DNA of 64,000 nt from Anadara kagoshimensis (GCA_021292105.1 CM037869.1:43307990-43371989); one strand, 5' to 3'. Shown: positions 11,610 through 26,600, counted from the stretch's first letter. The notes: a model not told the origin generated them from the letters alone. A program made the numbers and translations.

Positions 11610-14600
11610 GAAATAATCATGTAAAGGCAAAAATATAAATACATGGGAAAAGGGAGATAACTCTTACTATTTTATATGATTTTATTGTTGAATGGGGGTT
11701 TATTATGTCTCATTTAAGAATATTTCACTTATATAGAGACCTTCCCAAGTGAAATGGCAGAAATTTTTACCTCTACACTGGACTCAGAGCAATGTACTAC
11801 AGGGAGAGTTCTTTAATGTGAAATGCCTGCCATGACATGGGGCATCGGTTTTTAAGATCTCTTTCTAATGATTACCTGACATTTACTTACAAATGCTGTT
11901 TGCTTGGCGAAAAAACAGCCACTTCCTATTTTCAATTCTTAGTCAGACCCCGCCCATGACCTCTCTCCTACGGAGTGAGCACTCTATCAGCTGAGTCATG
12001 ACAGGCAGCCAGCATCCATAGACTAAATAATTTTTAACTATACAGTTTTATACTCACACTTTCTTTTGCCTAATGGGCTCGGTCGTATAGCAATAGGACT
12101 CAAACTCCTATAATAGAAATATTTAATATATATATATATATTTTGACTTCAAAATGCATAAATGCTTTACATTACAATATTCTTGGTCTTTGTCATGAAA
12201 TTTTTATGTTGTTTTTTTTTAACAAGAGTACAGTTTGACACAGCAAGATACACTTATTAACTTCTTGTCATAGTTTTATTGACTAGTTCATAGACTATTG
12301 GTCTAAAACGCAAAAATATGATTTAAGTTCAAAGAGACACAATGAATAGACAGATATATAGATGGAAATGGGTGTATAATATACAATTATGGACTTTTTA
12401 GTGGTTGTATATGGTGTGATATTCACCGCTAAAATAAATATTGACCGAGGTGACAGCCACTTAAAAGTCCATAACTGTTTTATTATATAATTTAGCCACT
12501 CTAGCACTTGGGTTGACAACTGTGACCAGGCAATCTAGCTATTTTACCAGTGTTAGATTTCTCCGTCATGCCCTGGTTGGGACAGATGACACAAAAAATA
12601 TCCCAAATTAATTAGATCTCTCAGACTTTTTAAATCCGATTCTATGAAAAAAAAATGACATTCCGAATGACAAACAATAAACTGATGATGCCATAACGTC
12701 AACATTCTATGAAAAAATAACAGGCATCCCGGATGAGACATAATCACTTGCGCACACGTAATTGATGACGTACACCGATTTTGATATTCACCGGATTTTT
12801 CAGGAATCCGTGGTATATCATGTGAGATTCAATGGTCACGTGTTACCATTTTAGCCAATCATAAAGATGAAATTTATTAATTATATTATAAATACTTAAA
12901 ATTTTACATTTGGTCACTAAATTTAACAAATTTGCATCATATGTGATTGTATTACCATTATATTGCTGCCTTTGTGTCAGAATTTTAATATGATACAAGG
13001 AAGCGTTTCTGTCGCAATATATTTACCTGTTGAAGAATGATTTCCTTGTTGGGCTGGGACTAGGACTCGGTGTAAATGTGTGATAAAGATTGAGTGTAAT
13101 ATATTAACCTGTTGAAGAACGATTTCCTTGTTGGGCTGGGACTAGGACTCGGTGTAAATGTGTGATAAAGATTGAGTGTAATATATTAACCTGTTGAAGA
13201 ACGATTTCCTTGTTGGGCTGGGACTAGGACTCAGTGTAAATGTGTGATAAAGATTGAGTGTAATATTAGCAACCCCAGGTGATTACCTGTAACTGCTAGA
13301 ACTTCATAAAATAGTATACCCATCATCATTTATTTCTATTTTATTATGTGTTGTTTTTAATTTTCTTAATAAAGAGTTATATCATTGGAAACAGAATAAA
13401 ATACACTACACAAGTATATACTTTGTTTTGTTGTGAGATTTTTGACACCTGGGATATTGTGTGTTAATTGTCAAAATTCCAGGTAAAAAGTGTAATACAC
13501 TTAAGGGTCGATTTTCGGGTAAATCGTTTTAGAGAGGGGTAAATAAGTTTTTATTTCCGGAGGGGATGTAATTATCCTAGGATCCTGATTTTTTAGGACC
13601 AATCAGAAAAAAGAATTATCTTTTATCTATCGTTTGCAGCATCCTTTTATATGTAGTAGAAAAAAGTTATAACACCAAAAAGTTGATCGACGATTGCGCC
13701 AAAAATATTTGGTAAATTTTTTTGCTGCACATAGATTTTAATTCTACACTTTTGTAGGATTATTTTAAGATAAAAATCATAAAAATCCATTAGGTATAAG
13801 CCCCTCGGAAAACCAAACAAAAACGACGATCTTGTCAGTTCGCGCCGACGTTCTTCTTTTTGACCTACAGATGTGGTTGTTTAGAGTCGCCGCCATATTG
13901 GATTTGTAAATTTACGCTAAGTGATATCGATAAATAAACACAAAATATGCTCTTTATAGATCGTTTTAAGTTGAATAAGTTTATAATCAACACAAATATA
14001 TTCACAGCTATTAGTGTTGAAAGCAGTTTTAATTTTCACGGACGATTTTGTTATGAAAACGAAAAAATTTAATATGGGGAAATCCCGTTCCAAATAAAGA
14101 ATCGACAAAAAATGGATAGTTTTAAAAATAAATACATGATCGTTTTACGGAAGAAAAACAATAATCGCGGATCACATTTGGTGACAAATTATATATATTT
14201 TTTAAAATTGATTTTCAACACATGGATTTAGCGGATTTGTTGTAAAACGTATGAGATTCAACCGCTATATACCGGAACGAAAAATATTTTGACCCCGTGT
14301 TAATTGAAAATAAATTATAGAAATATACCAATGAAACACCAGAAAACGGCTATAATTTTAGCAATAAATACTTCATAGTTTCATCTAAAAATTTACAATA
14401 AAAATTTGCGTATGTGATCGAAATCTTTTGTGGAAAATTTCACTTAAATTCGGAATGTATGGCAACGAATTTTTTTAAACCAGGATATGGGGGCAAAAAA
14501 GTTACTCGTTTTGAGATCATTATTTCTTGAAAATTGTAACGCAAACTGCAATAACAAATCTGCTATGATAAATAAAAAAATATGAAAACTGGACCTGAAA

Positions 14601-17600
14601 TTAATTTAGTATTTTCTCATACAACAGGATTACAATGGTAAGATCCATACACTTAAATTGTAATTTTTATCAAGTTTTAAATTTGCATAGATCCCCTACA
14701 TGTCTACATTTTGTATTGCCCCAATATGGGAAATTATTAAAAAATATTATTATTATTATCAGTAGTAGTAGATCTACAGCAGTGAAGTCTTTTTTTTTTT
14801 TTATTTTGGGGGGGGGGGGGGGGGGGGGAAGCTAAGCTATAGGTCACAGTGCCTGCCCCTCCTCTGTCTCTCTCTCTCTCTCTCTGTGGCTAAGTGGTCT
14901 AAAACACATGCAGGCCTCTCCTTGACTGGGTCCGAATCCCACTCATGACAGATCCTAGTGTTTGCTTGTTTAAATCAACAATCAACACATGTCAACATTC
15001 ATTCAAAACTAGTGACATTGAAATAATATATAACTGAAAATCAGATTAACAATTATAGAAGAAAATATGATGGCAAACATCAGCTTTATTTGTCGTAGAA
15101 TTTCAACAAAAGGAATAGGCATAAAATCTTTGCTTGGCCATTTAATATAAAAAATCTGCTTGCACTACATACAAAAGATTTCTTAAATCTAGTATTCATT
15201 AATTGTTGCTGCAAGAATTTTGTTTACAAAGAAGTATGATTTGTGTTAATATATACCCAACCATTATCATGGCATTATGCGGAAGCGAGTTTAGGAAAAG
15301 AATCATTATCCATGGTGATTCAATACACAAAAACACAGGGATGCTTTTGATTTAGCTCAATTTAAAGTAGAAAAATGAGTTCAGCATGCAAAATACTATA
15401 AAGTTGTCAAGTTTCAACAACATATGTTTATTTTTAAAGAAGTTATGGAGAAAATTATGAAAACCTCTCTCGCGACGGTTCCGTCGGCAGTCGATTTTCA
15501 ATTACCAATTAGATAAGACAAAAATTCCGGAAAAACGCTCTGTTTTTGCGACTTTAAATTGTCATAACTTTGGTTCTAGTTTAGATATCAACATAATTCA
15601 AACTGTTTTGGAAAGCATTATTAAATATCTTTCTGATTGGTTTATTTTCATTAAATTTCAAATAAGTTAAATTTTTCACCTGGGGTTGCTAGTAATATAT
15701 TTACCTGTTGAAGAATGATTTCCTTGTTGGGCTGGGACTAGGACTCGGTGTAAATGTGTGATAAAGATTGAGTGTAATATATTTACCTGTTGAAGAATGA
15801 TTTCCTTGTTGGGCTGGGACTAGGATTCGGTGTAAATGTGTGATAAAGATAGCTGTATAATATATTTACCTGTTGAAGAATGATTTCCTTGTTGGGCTGG
15901 GACTAGGACTCAGTGTAAATGTGTGATAAAGATTGAGTGTAATATATTTACCTGTTGAAGAATGATTTCCTTGTTGGACTGGGACTAGGACTCGGTGTAA
16001 ATGTGTGATAGAGATTGAGTGTAATATATTTACCTGTTGAAGAATGATTTCCTTGTTGGGCTGGGACTAGGACTCGGTGTAAATGTGTGATAAAGATTGA
16101 GTGTAATATATTTACCTGTTGAAGAATGATTTCCTTGTTGGACTGGGACTAGGACTCGGTGTAAATGTGTGATAGAGATTGAGTGTAATATATTTACCTG
16201 TTGAAGAATGATTTCCTTGTTGGGCTGGGACTAGGACTCGGTGTAAATGTGTGGTTTTTAACTGGCATCTGCATTGAGGGTGAGAAACATTGCTGAAATG
16301 ACATCAAATAACATATATATATATATGCATAGTCAAAGAATAACAATTTTTGATTGATTAGAGTATATCTGAAACTTAAAACGGGGCCTCTATCTAAGTG
16401 GTCTAAAGCTTGCACTTACAGACACAATTGACATATCGCCGGCCACACTCACGATGTTCTGACACTGGCCGCCATCACGGTACCAAAGCAGTGTCATGGC
16501 AACTAATGACGTACTACTACTAGTGTCAGTGACGTAATTAATTGCACAATTCAGGTCAAATTTACATTCTGTTTGTGTGTAATTCAAGCATGTCGACCCT
16601 TTGTCAGAACATAGTGGGTGTGGCCAGCGATCCATCAATTGCTTCTCATAGCCAAGGTTAATATCCAACTCCAACATATTCTAGTGTGAGAAAGTTTGTC
16701 AGTTCACTCTAAATACTCTTGTTTCCTCCATCATACCAGAAAGACAGCCTGATTATAAGTATATGAACCTGACTGTGGCATATAACATAATTATCTATTA
16801 TTAGCCATGGTAACTTTACTAAATATCACAAGTCTGTCAAAAATGTTACAAATTTTTTTCCTGCTGACTAGCCTTAATTTTGAATCCCTGGTATTGTCTG
16901 TAACAGGGTTCATACAGACATTGGACTCCAAATTAAGAGACTATTCCAGGCCTGTACGAACCTTGTGTAATATCCCTTTTTCTACTTCTATGGAAAAAGC
17001 TGCACATCACATACATGCAATTACCAACTTTTGCTTTCTGGTGAGTGACTGTTTCAGGTATGGTTTTGTGTCAAATTCAAATTTAACAGATTTCTACACC
17101 CATAAATTAGACATGTTTTGAACATCCAGTTTTCTATTTACTTATGTGTACAGTCCAACCTGCCTTAAAGGCCACCTCTATATAAGGACCACCTGCTTAT
17201 CCGAATTGTTCTTTATTTATATTATTTGAACCTGTATATAAAAGCAATCTGCCCATAAAGGTCACTTTCACTGATTCCCTTGGGTGGCCTTTATAGACAG
17301 GTTCAAATACTGTACTAATGTGTACTTGTACTAACATACCTTTCCCACTCTGACTAATGTGGAAAATATTTTTAAAAAATGCATTTCATAATGAATATGC
17401 ATTTTTGTAATTCAGTGATTTTGTTACATTTTTAAAAACCAACCTTCTGCCACTTAAATTGAGAAAATTTGGGAAAGTTCTGAAATACAGTAAACCACAT
17501 AGTAGCTTAAGATCCTCTCTGCAAAGAAGTAATATTGTGACAATATCACTGTTGTTTGGGGAATTTTAATGATCAAATAGGGAAAATTAAGTCATTTTCC

Positions 17601-20600
17601 CCCAGGGAAACTACCTTTATAGGGTAGTAATTTTAGGCAAACAAAATCATTGTAATTAATTTCACTTTCCCAAGGAGAAGAAAGTCAATACTTATCCAGG
17701 GCTCCAAGTTGCGAGAATTTTACTCACATTTGCAAGTAAAATTCAGAAATTGCAAGAAAAAAATTATTTTAGGTCGCCAAATGGTAAGTCAGATGTCCGC
17801 AAATATATGCATAAAGATTATCCGTTTTCAATGTGAAAATTAGTACAGACCCAACTATATTGCCCATACCCTTGTAAAGCATAGATTTTCAAACTTTGCC
17901 TGGTTACAAGTGCTTCAATGTCACGGATTCTTTATTACAACAATGTCAAAGAGAAAAAGTCTAACCGACTTTAGCTTTACTGTACCAAAAATATCTTAAT
18001 AAGATGACTTGGATTGGAGAGTCAAGCAACAGTTAAAATAGCAAGATTCATGCAACAGTTTAAAAAGCAAGATGCACGGAGACATATGCCTGAATGCTAT
18101 GGCTAATATTTCAGTGGTTGGCGAGTTAAATTTTTAAGGTACTAGCCAAATGGTTGGTGCCAACCAAGTAGCGCTTGGAGCCCTGTTATCGCTTTCCTAT
18201 GACCAAAATGCATTTGGTAGGGGAGATGGGAAATGGGAAATCCTAGAGCACCGTTACATACCTTTCCCACTCTGGTTGGTGATGGCGCTCCTCCAAATGA
18301 ACATGGTGTTGTATAGATATGTAGTGTCTCACTAAATGACCTTGGCCTTCGTGTAAAATGATCCGATACCATTGGTTCATGGTCAGTATGATCATCCTGA
18401 AATAATAAGCAAAGTCAGTGAATTAAAATCCCCCACCAGCAGGTTCTTTTTTTGTGATTTGCACTTATGTTCAAAGGGCAATAACTCCCAGGAAATTGAG
18501 CAAACCAACTAGGGTTAAAGATATGTACATCTCCTATCAATGTGGATGCTTTGCATCAAGTTTCGTGAAATAGTGCTTCATAGTTTTGAAGAATTAGTGC
18601 AGACAAGACTTTCAAACGAAGGGACGGAAGGACACTCAAATTTAAAATTCCCCTTTCATCTTGTTTTTTGAAAGGCGAGGGATAAAAATAACAATATTAT
18701 ATATTACACTATGAAACTCTTGAATTTTATTTTGAAATGCAAGAAATTGCCAAAGCCATACTTTTTTAGAATGCAACACATTTCAGATTCTCTGTGTAAA
18801 TTTGAACAAATTTGTAAAATCATTCCTTGCCTTTTATCAAACTGGTAAAACAATAAAAATTATTCTCTGTAAGAACTAAACAAACCAGGAAATTGCATAC
18901 ATGTCAAAGATTTTGATTATATTTTACCCCATTGGTGAGTACATATAATAAACCAAAAATTAGTTTTAATTTTATTTAATACCATCTCCATGGTTACAAA
19001 CACAAAGGGAGAGTTGAGTAATGGTGTTTAATGTCACAGACAAGAATATTTCACTTATGTCGGGACGTCGCCAGCTACAGACGAAAGTGCAGAAGTTTTG
19101 CCTGTGCGTTGTGCTTATGGCATTATACAGCAGGTTTTTTTTAGCGTGCCAAGCCTACAAAGACACGTACCTCGTTTATTTTAAGTTCCCATCCGAAAGA
19201 ACTGTAACTTTCATATCGTAATGCCGAGTGCTTGGAGAAAGAACAGTTACTACCCACGCTTAAGTCTTTTGTCAGACCCGGCCAGGGTTCGAACCCACGA
19301 CCTCCCACTTACGGAGCTACTGCAGTGGTACCAACCAGAAAGGACACACTCTCTAGTATTTTTGTTAATTTTTGGTGGAAAAAAGTACACTCCTAGAATG
19401 AACCTTTTTATGGTAGTCACTATTATAGGTTTTGGATCATACTTGTGCAATTTTACCGAAAATGAAGTGAAATACACTAATACTGTAGATCACTTTTATT
19501 TCGCGAGAGATTTATTTTTGCGTGAATTGGCGACTCATCCCATTCGTGAGTTCAAATACCACATGAATATTTCCAGCATACAGATATTTCTATGTTGACA
19601 TACGTATGTTGTATTCAATAAGATTCCAAACGTGAATTAAAATATTTGCGAATAAGGCCAAAATGGTCTTCATGCGAAATTTTCTACTCACGAAAAATAA
19701 GTGATCTACAGTACACAATATAAAGTTATTAACCAGTTTATGACACTAGTTTACTGTACTTACCAATGTGAATTTTTCTCCCCATGAACTTGACATTTGC
19801 AAAGTTGATGTCATTTCCCTGAAGAAAAAAAATTAAAATTAATATTATTATTAGCAAAGTTGATAATAAATACTGTGCATCATAAACATGAATCATGATT
19901 TGTCATTTGCTTATTATCTATTTTATGGGTACTAACAAAAGATGTTAACAAGCAAATTCAGTGAATTAGGATCCCCCTCCAGCAGGTTCTTTCTTCAGTC
20001 AAAGGGCCATAAGTCCCAGAAAAATTAGCACACCAACTTAAGTTAACGCTATGTGCATCTATTATCAATATTGATGCTTTGCACCAAGTTTTATGATAAC
20101 GTGCTTCATAGTTTTGGAGAATTTGCCATTTCGGACAGACAAATGGATGGACACAAGGAAGAACAAAACTCAAATTTAATATCCCCCTCTTTTTTTGCAT
20201 GTAAAATTACATAACTTGACCATGTTTTGATGGTTGGCTAATGCCATCTGCATTGGGTCCTTTGAACACATGTACATGTATAAGGAACCCACAACTTCCT
20301 GCTCTCAAGCCAGACGCTTTACCAATGAGCCTCTGAGGTCAAATTGGGAAGCATAAGTATTATTTCCTAGGGGACAACTACCTGTATCTAGTAGCAATTT
20401 TAGGCAAACAAATCATTTAAAATCATTTTGTATTTCTAATAAATATGTAACAGGAAAGAGAAAAAATGCAGGGTCGTACCGGAGATCGAACCCGGGACCT
20501 CCCGCACTATAGGCGAGTACTCTACCACTGAGCTACCCAGACCGCTACATTTCTCCCTTCCTTTTTTTCGATTCAACTCCCTGAATCAAAACCACCAGGT

Positions 20601-23600
20601 TCCACCTAGGACCAATCTGTTGGTCGGCCAATTCCCAGGGTTGGACGAGCCCCCAAATGTAACAGAGAAGAGAAATCAAAGTACTGAAAGTACTAAAATT
20701 CGCGAAAGATTAGAAAGACAGGGAGTTCAGTGTCTCCATCAATGTAGTGTCAGGTATATGAAGTTGTCAGGTAACTGAAAGGAGGTTGTTATGTTCACCT
20801 TGCATTGCTCCCAACACAACATAGCGGGTTCATGTAGTGTGCAATGTGCAGACTATGAGCATGGGGCTGTTTTAATATTCACACATTGGACCAATATTAA
20901 GGATTCATGTAGGAAATAGTTCAATCCGAATAAATGCATGTATGGAACCATCAAGGATGGTAAATGTTACTTCCATCGTCATGGAGACCCTAATATTAAA
21001 CAAGAGGTCCATGAGCCTTAATGCTCACATGCAGCTGAGTACATATCTCATGCAGAGGTTCAATGGTCATTGACATTAATTAAAGAGAATGTCCAAATAA
21101 ATTTTCAGCAGTAAGGGCCAATTATATGTAAGGATTTTTGCAAATTTATTATAACATAACTAGTCATAAGAGTGCTACATATAATATATCTGAAATCTAG
21201 CTACAATATATTGTTTATAAACAACTAAAAAGGTAAAGAAAAATTTGAACCCATGACCTTAATCTAAATATCGCAATGAATATTAGGTCAACACCTACAA
21301 TTTAGAAGCCTATACAAAAAGTTTATAGTTTTTGAGATAATTAACCATGTCAGTATTTGTTTGCATCAGTGACCTTGACTTTTAAACTCATGTCCTTCAT
21401 TCATATATCAAAATGATCATTAGGCCAATACCTACAATATTTTAACATATATGCCTATACAAAAAGTTTATAGTTTTTAAGACAATTAATCATTTCAGTA
21501 TTCATTTGCATCTATAACCTTGACCATTAGACCTATGACCTACATTCATATATCAAAATGAACATTGTGTAAATGCCTATAACATTCTGATATACATGCC
21601 TATAGAGAAAGTTTATCATTTTTGAGATAATTCACCATTTCAGTATTTGTTTGCATCTATGACCTTGACCTTTGAACCTATGACCTTCGTTCATATATGG
21701 AAATGACCGTAAGGCAAATGCCTACAATATTCTAATATACATGCCTACACAAAGAGTTCAAAGTTTTTGAGATAATTAACCATTTCAGTATTCGTTTACA
21801 TCTATGACCTTGACCTTTGAACTTATGACCTCTATTCATATATCAAAATGACCGTTGTGCAAATGCCTACAGTATTCCAATACACATGATGATGATGCCC
21901 ATACAAAAAGCTTATAGTTTTCAAATATATTGACAAATACATTAATTTTGCAATTTCCCCCTCAAGTACCTTGCCATTATCTCATTTTGGCCCCTAAAGC
22001 TACAATATGTGCAAATCTAAAACTAGGTGCCCATAGTGTTTTACATGAAACATCTAAGTTATATCTCTTGTAGGTTCAGAGCAGATGATTTTTAAAGATT
22101 TTCACAAATTTCCCCTTTATGGGGCCCCAAGGGGACATAATCCTTGCATTTGTGCAAATCTGAAAACCCCTTACTTGACCATTACTGTCAAATATCATCC
22201 AATTTGGCTCTGTAGTTTTGGAGGAATTGATAAAAAATGTGAAAAGTTTATACATGACGCACATATGATAGATGGCAATTGCACATCTGAGCCTTTGGCT
22301 CAGGTGAGCTAAAAAGTTTATACAAGACGGATGAAGATAGATGACAATTGTTCATCTGAGCCTTTGGCTCAGGTGAGCTAATAAGCTTCTGATATCTTTC
22401 ATGTCATAATTGAGGATATTTTTTAAATAAATTAATAACTTGAAAAAATTAACTATTATTTTATTATTATTTATATCACCAGAGTTGTGTTTTAAGAATT
22501 CGATAATTTTTGGAAGACTTTTTATTCCCGAGACCAGCATAATTTTAGTAAATCTTGTAAACAACAATTTTTTCAATCGGGTGGCCGTTAGGATCCCCGC
22601 TGACTGGGTTTGACAGGTGACCCCTCTACAAAGGTTCTGTACATGATAAAATTGTAGTTGACAGATGACCACTCAACAAAGTGATCGCTATCCCAGATTT
22701 CACTCTAATCAATTTATAATTTTTTAAGGATGACTTCACGGAATGCTTTGAAAAACGACGGAATGCTTTGAAAAACGGGAAAAGCAGTATGATAGCACAA
22801 AATTCCAAAATTTTTGTCTTAATATGGGGAGACTCCTCACATCAGCAGGGATTGAGCTTAACTTTTCGATGAGCCATACAATGAACTGTCAAGAGTGATG
22901 GTTGATCTGAATATATCAGGCATATCAGGGCTCAAAGTTGCCACTAAATTAGGCGCCATGGCGACCAAATTTTTCCATTGGCGACCAAATTTTGCTCATA
23001 AGTCGCCAATTTGGCGACTGCTTTTTAGGGGTTCAAAATTCTTGACCATGACAGATTCCGTTTTTCTATTTATGTTTTACATATTGACAAAGTATTTTCG
23101 GCACTCCTCGACCAGCCTCCTGACTTATATAGGGAATCTCGTATGTATATATACAAAACATCAAAATTATGCCGAATAGAACAGTAATCCTGGCTGGGAA
23201 GTGACTGTCAATGTGTATTGATAGTTTTTAAGGCAAGTACATGTGATGCTCCCAAAAACCAGGCGATAGATCCATTGCCTTATGATTGATTGATAATTCA
23301 TGTTTGATATTATACAGTATACAATGTGTTTGTAGATTATTTTTAGGATAAAATCACATTAATGTTATTGCCGGTGCCTTAAAGTCTCAATTGGCGCCTA
23401 ATATTTTTATATAAGGAGCCAGGCTGGCTCCTAGAATCAAAAAGTCACTTTGAGCCCTGCATATACATTTGGATTATTCTATCCCTTGCTTTACTTTTCG
23501 ATATTCAACATCTGCAATTACATTGACGAATGGTTTTGCAGAAAATGTTGATCTATAGGTACTGCCAATGTCAATGACTGTATAATTTTGGCAGATTTTG

Positions 23601-26600
23601 ATTTATTAGCAGGAACTTGTTTTGCATTACTAAAGGCTTGGGCCTGTTTGTGAGATTCAGAAATGTCATGTTTATTTACACTGTCAAGTTTATAACTAGT
23701 GCAACCCTCGGTAAATACAGATTTTTTTCCTGTCGAACTCTACACAATTGGCACACTTCATTCCATCCTGCGTATCATACAACCAAGGCCTGCCATCTTC
23801 CCATGGCTTTTTATATGCTCCGATGCGTTTGGACTTATCATACTCTTGATAGTACTTTCGTTTTTCCGCAGGTCCTTGTTTAGCCTTTGGAGTCGATGCT
23901 CCTAAAAATTTCCACATGGCAGAAAGCCGGAAGTATCATTTTATACATAAATATCAGAAAAGGAAACGAAATGGCACCGTATTTGAATTCCGGTCGGAAC
24001 ACCGGTCCATTTACACTTGTTAACTATATGATACCCATTTTTCAATTTTACTATTATTGTCGCCAGTCAGAAATAAACAGGAAATCGCTAAACGGATCGG
24101 AATGTCAAATACACCGAACTGAAAATTCTAATCGCCACCTGGCAGCCCTGGGCGACCTGTGTATGATACATTTATCGCCCAGAGCGAAAAACTGGGCGTC
24201 CGTTAATCTCAATCCCTGATCGGGAGGGTTGGCAGGTATGATAAAACCAAAAGTTAATTACTGCTAAAAATAGCTAACATCTGGGTCAAGAAGACGATCT
24301 CAACCAATCAGATTTCAGATTATAATATATACAAGGAAAAAAAATCTGTTGACCGGGAGGGGGGATCCGCGTGACGTCATCAACATATTCTATCCTCAAA
24401 TACAACAAAATGCAGCGTTCTCTTTTCAATCTCGTATCAATTTCTTACTAAATTAATATTACTCAATAAATAAACTCCATTTACATGACAATTTACCCAT
24501 CAAATCCATAGAATACAAAAGTTATTGAAATTTGAATTATCTCCCTTTATTCAAACTTCGACCTACATACGAGAGAGAGTTGATTTTCTGTAACGGAAGA
24601 ATATTCGGGTTGAGAAATCTGCATGTAACAGCTACATTCGAGAATGATCAAGATCATTTGCGAATAAAAATGCAGGGTCGGACCGGGGATCAAACCCGGG
24701 ACCTCCTGCACTATAGGCGAGTGCTCTACCACTGAGCTTCCCAGACTGCTACACATATATTACCGTTCATGTTCTTTCTCTTTCTCTACAATATGACTTT
24801 CTTCCTGTTTCAGTCTGTTTACTCTGTCTGGTATCTTGATAGGTGTCTAAATAAAGATCAAATTAATTAAAATATAGTAAATAAAGTATTTGAATGAATA
24901 AATAACTTGTTTGTTTTTTTTTTTTTTACAGTTCTGGTATTAACGAATAAATGGGAAAATATTTTACATCAGTTTTTTTCCCCACTATGTCTAAGTGTCC
25001 ACAAATTCTTAAATTTTAGTTGCCAAATTTCCAAAATTTGTGAAATTATAGTCCTTTTTAAAGTATTTTTTCCACAAATTTTGCAAAATAGGTTACTTTA
25101 TGAAAGAAATTAGTAGCCAATGGCGATTTTGGCTACCAGGTATGGAAACATAGCTATGTACCTCACAAATTCTTGGAAAATACTGTTTTAATAGAAAAGG
25201 AAAAACAGCAACTTATTTAATCCTAATAAAATGGAGGTAACAGTTCCACATAATTGCTATGGGGTTACCATGTGGCATTCTGAAAAAAGATAAATTTACA
25301 TGTATTTAATGTACTTATACAAATTTTTTGAAGATTGGTCAAAATAAAGATTCATACGAAGTTTTACTCTGAAGTTTTGCGACAAAACAGTTACATTGAC
25401 AGATACCAGTAATACAGGGATGAAGCTTAACTATTTTAATTGGGGGCCCAGCTCACTTTTGAAGAGAAGTTGCAATGGCATTACAATAGCAAAAATCTTA
25501 CAAAAAAATTTTGGGCCCCAAGACAAATTTTTAGGGGCCAATGGCTACTGGGACCCTGTTAATCTTAATAATTGTAATACAAATAACATAAATGGGGTTA
25601 TATGAACGTTTAATTCAGATCGGTTATGGCTGCCTCCATGGGTGAACAGACTTTAATGCTTTTCTTGCTAATTTTCCACATTCTACTTACTGTTGGCGAG
25701 TGGAGACACATGGAGCTAGAACTGAATCTTCTTATTCTTGATACGTCAGCTGTTCTAAATGCTGGTGGACTGTAAAAAAAAGAATGGTAAAATTACGAAA
25801 CATAATTCAATAATTATAAATGGGTCAAAATATTTATTAAAATCCAAAATCTTTATAGTTTTAATTAAGAGTGGAAAGTAAAGTGAAGAATTAAAAGTTC
25901 TATGCTGCAGACAAGATTTTTCTTTTATAAGGAGGTGGTCAGTTTTGGTATAGTGGAGGAAACTGGAGTGTCCAGAGAAAATCACTGACCTACAGCAAGT
26001 GGAGCGACAAATTTTCTCACATTAAGATCAGCCCACAGTTGGACTGAACATAGGCAGTAAAAGGTGCTGGGATCAATGAGTATGTTCATTAGGCCACCCA
26101 TATCAGGGCAGTGGTCACGAAACATGTTTAGTTCAAAGTTGTGTATTGAATCTCCAAGCAGGACTGTCATTTATGTTAATTTCATTAAAATTTATTTTGC
26201 AAGGGTTAATTAATTTGGAAAAGGAAAAACTAAAATAAGCATGGTTAGCGTTATAAGCCTTAACACTAAAGGTATACAGACACTCAGCCTCTAGTACTGG
26301 GAAGGATATAGGGTCGATTTTCTTCTTACTGTTTCTGTAACAGTGGCAAAAGCATGTCTGATAGTGGCGAAACAAAAACTAAAAGTGTCACAAAAAAAAA
26401 TATTAAAAGTTCCAAAAGTCCTGGCCATTTATTTTTGAGACCCAGAGGAAACACTGTCAGTACATTACAATTTGTTGTTACTGGTCTGTGGATGATAAGA
26501 CCATGGTGTTGTTGCAGAAAGAAATTTATTGTTATACATGTACATTAGTTGGACAAGATGCCAGTGATGAAGTAATAATCAGGAGCCATCAATTAACTAA

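Larger units (their letters stand above)
22846..24218. mobile_element. hAT-like element, outer member of a nest
   Basis: Terminal repeats CAGGGATTGAGCTTAAC (22846) and GTTAATCTCAATCCCTG (ending 24218) match at 16 of 17 positions. Flanks ATCAG and ATCGG suggest a slightly eroded 5-bp target duplication. It holds a transposase fragment on the minus strand and the younger element 22926-23459. Lies in FAM122 intron 4, the 24763-19819 intron, on the side away from exon 4. Confidence 0.65.

Noticed and set aside
16390..16677. 95-codon minus-strand frame with cysteines
   Set aside because: Belongs to a dispersed repeat with a second broken copy at 34283-34450; not needed by FAM122 phases.
25982..26170. 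62-codon minus-strand frame in FAM122 intron 1
   Set aside because: Its 3' part matches a dispersed tRNA-like retroposon seen at 31510 and 38826, and phase does not allow an extra exon between exons 1 and 2.
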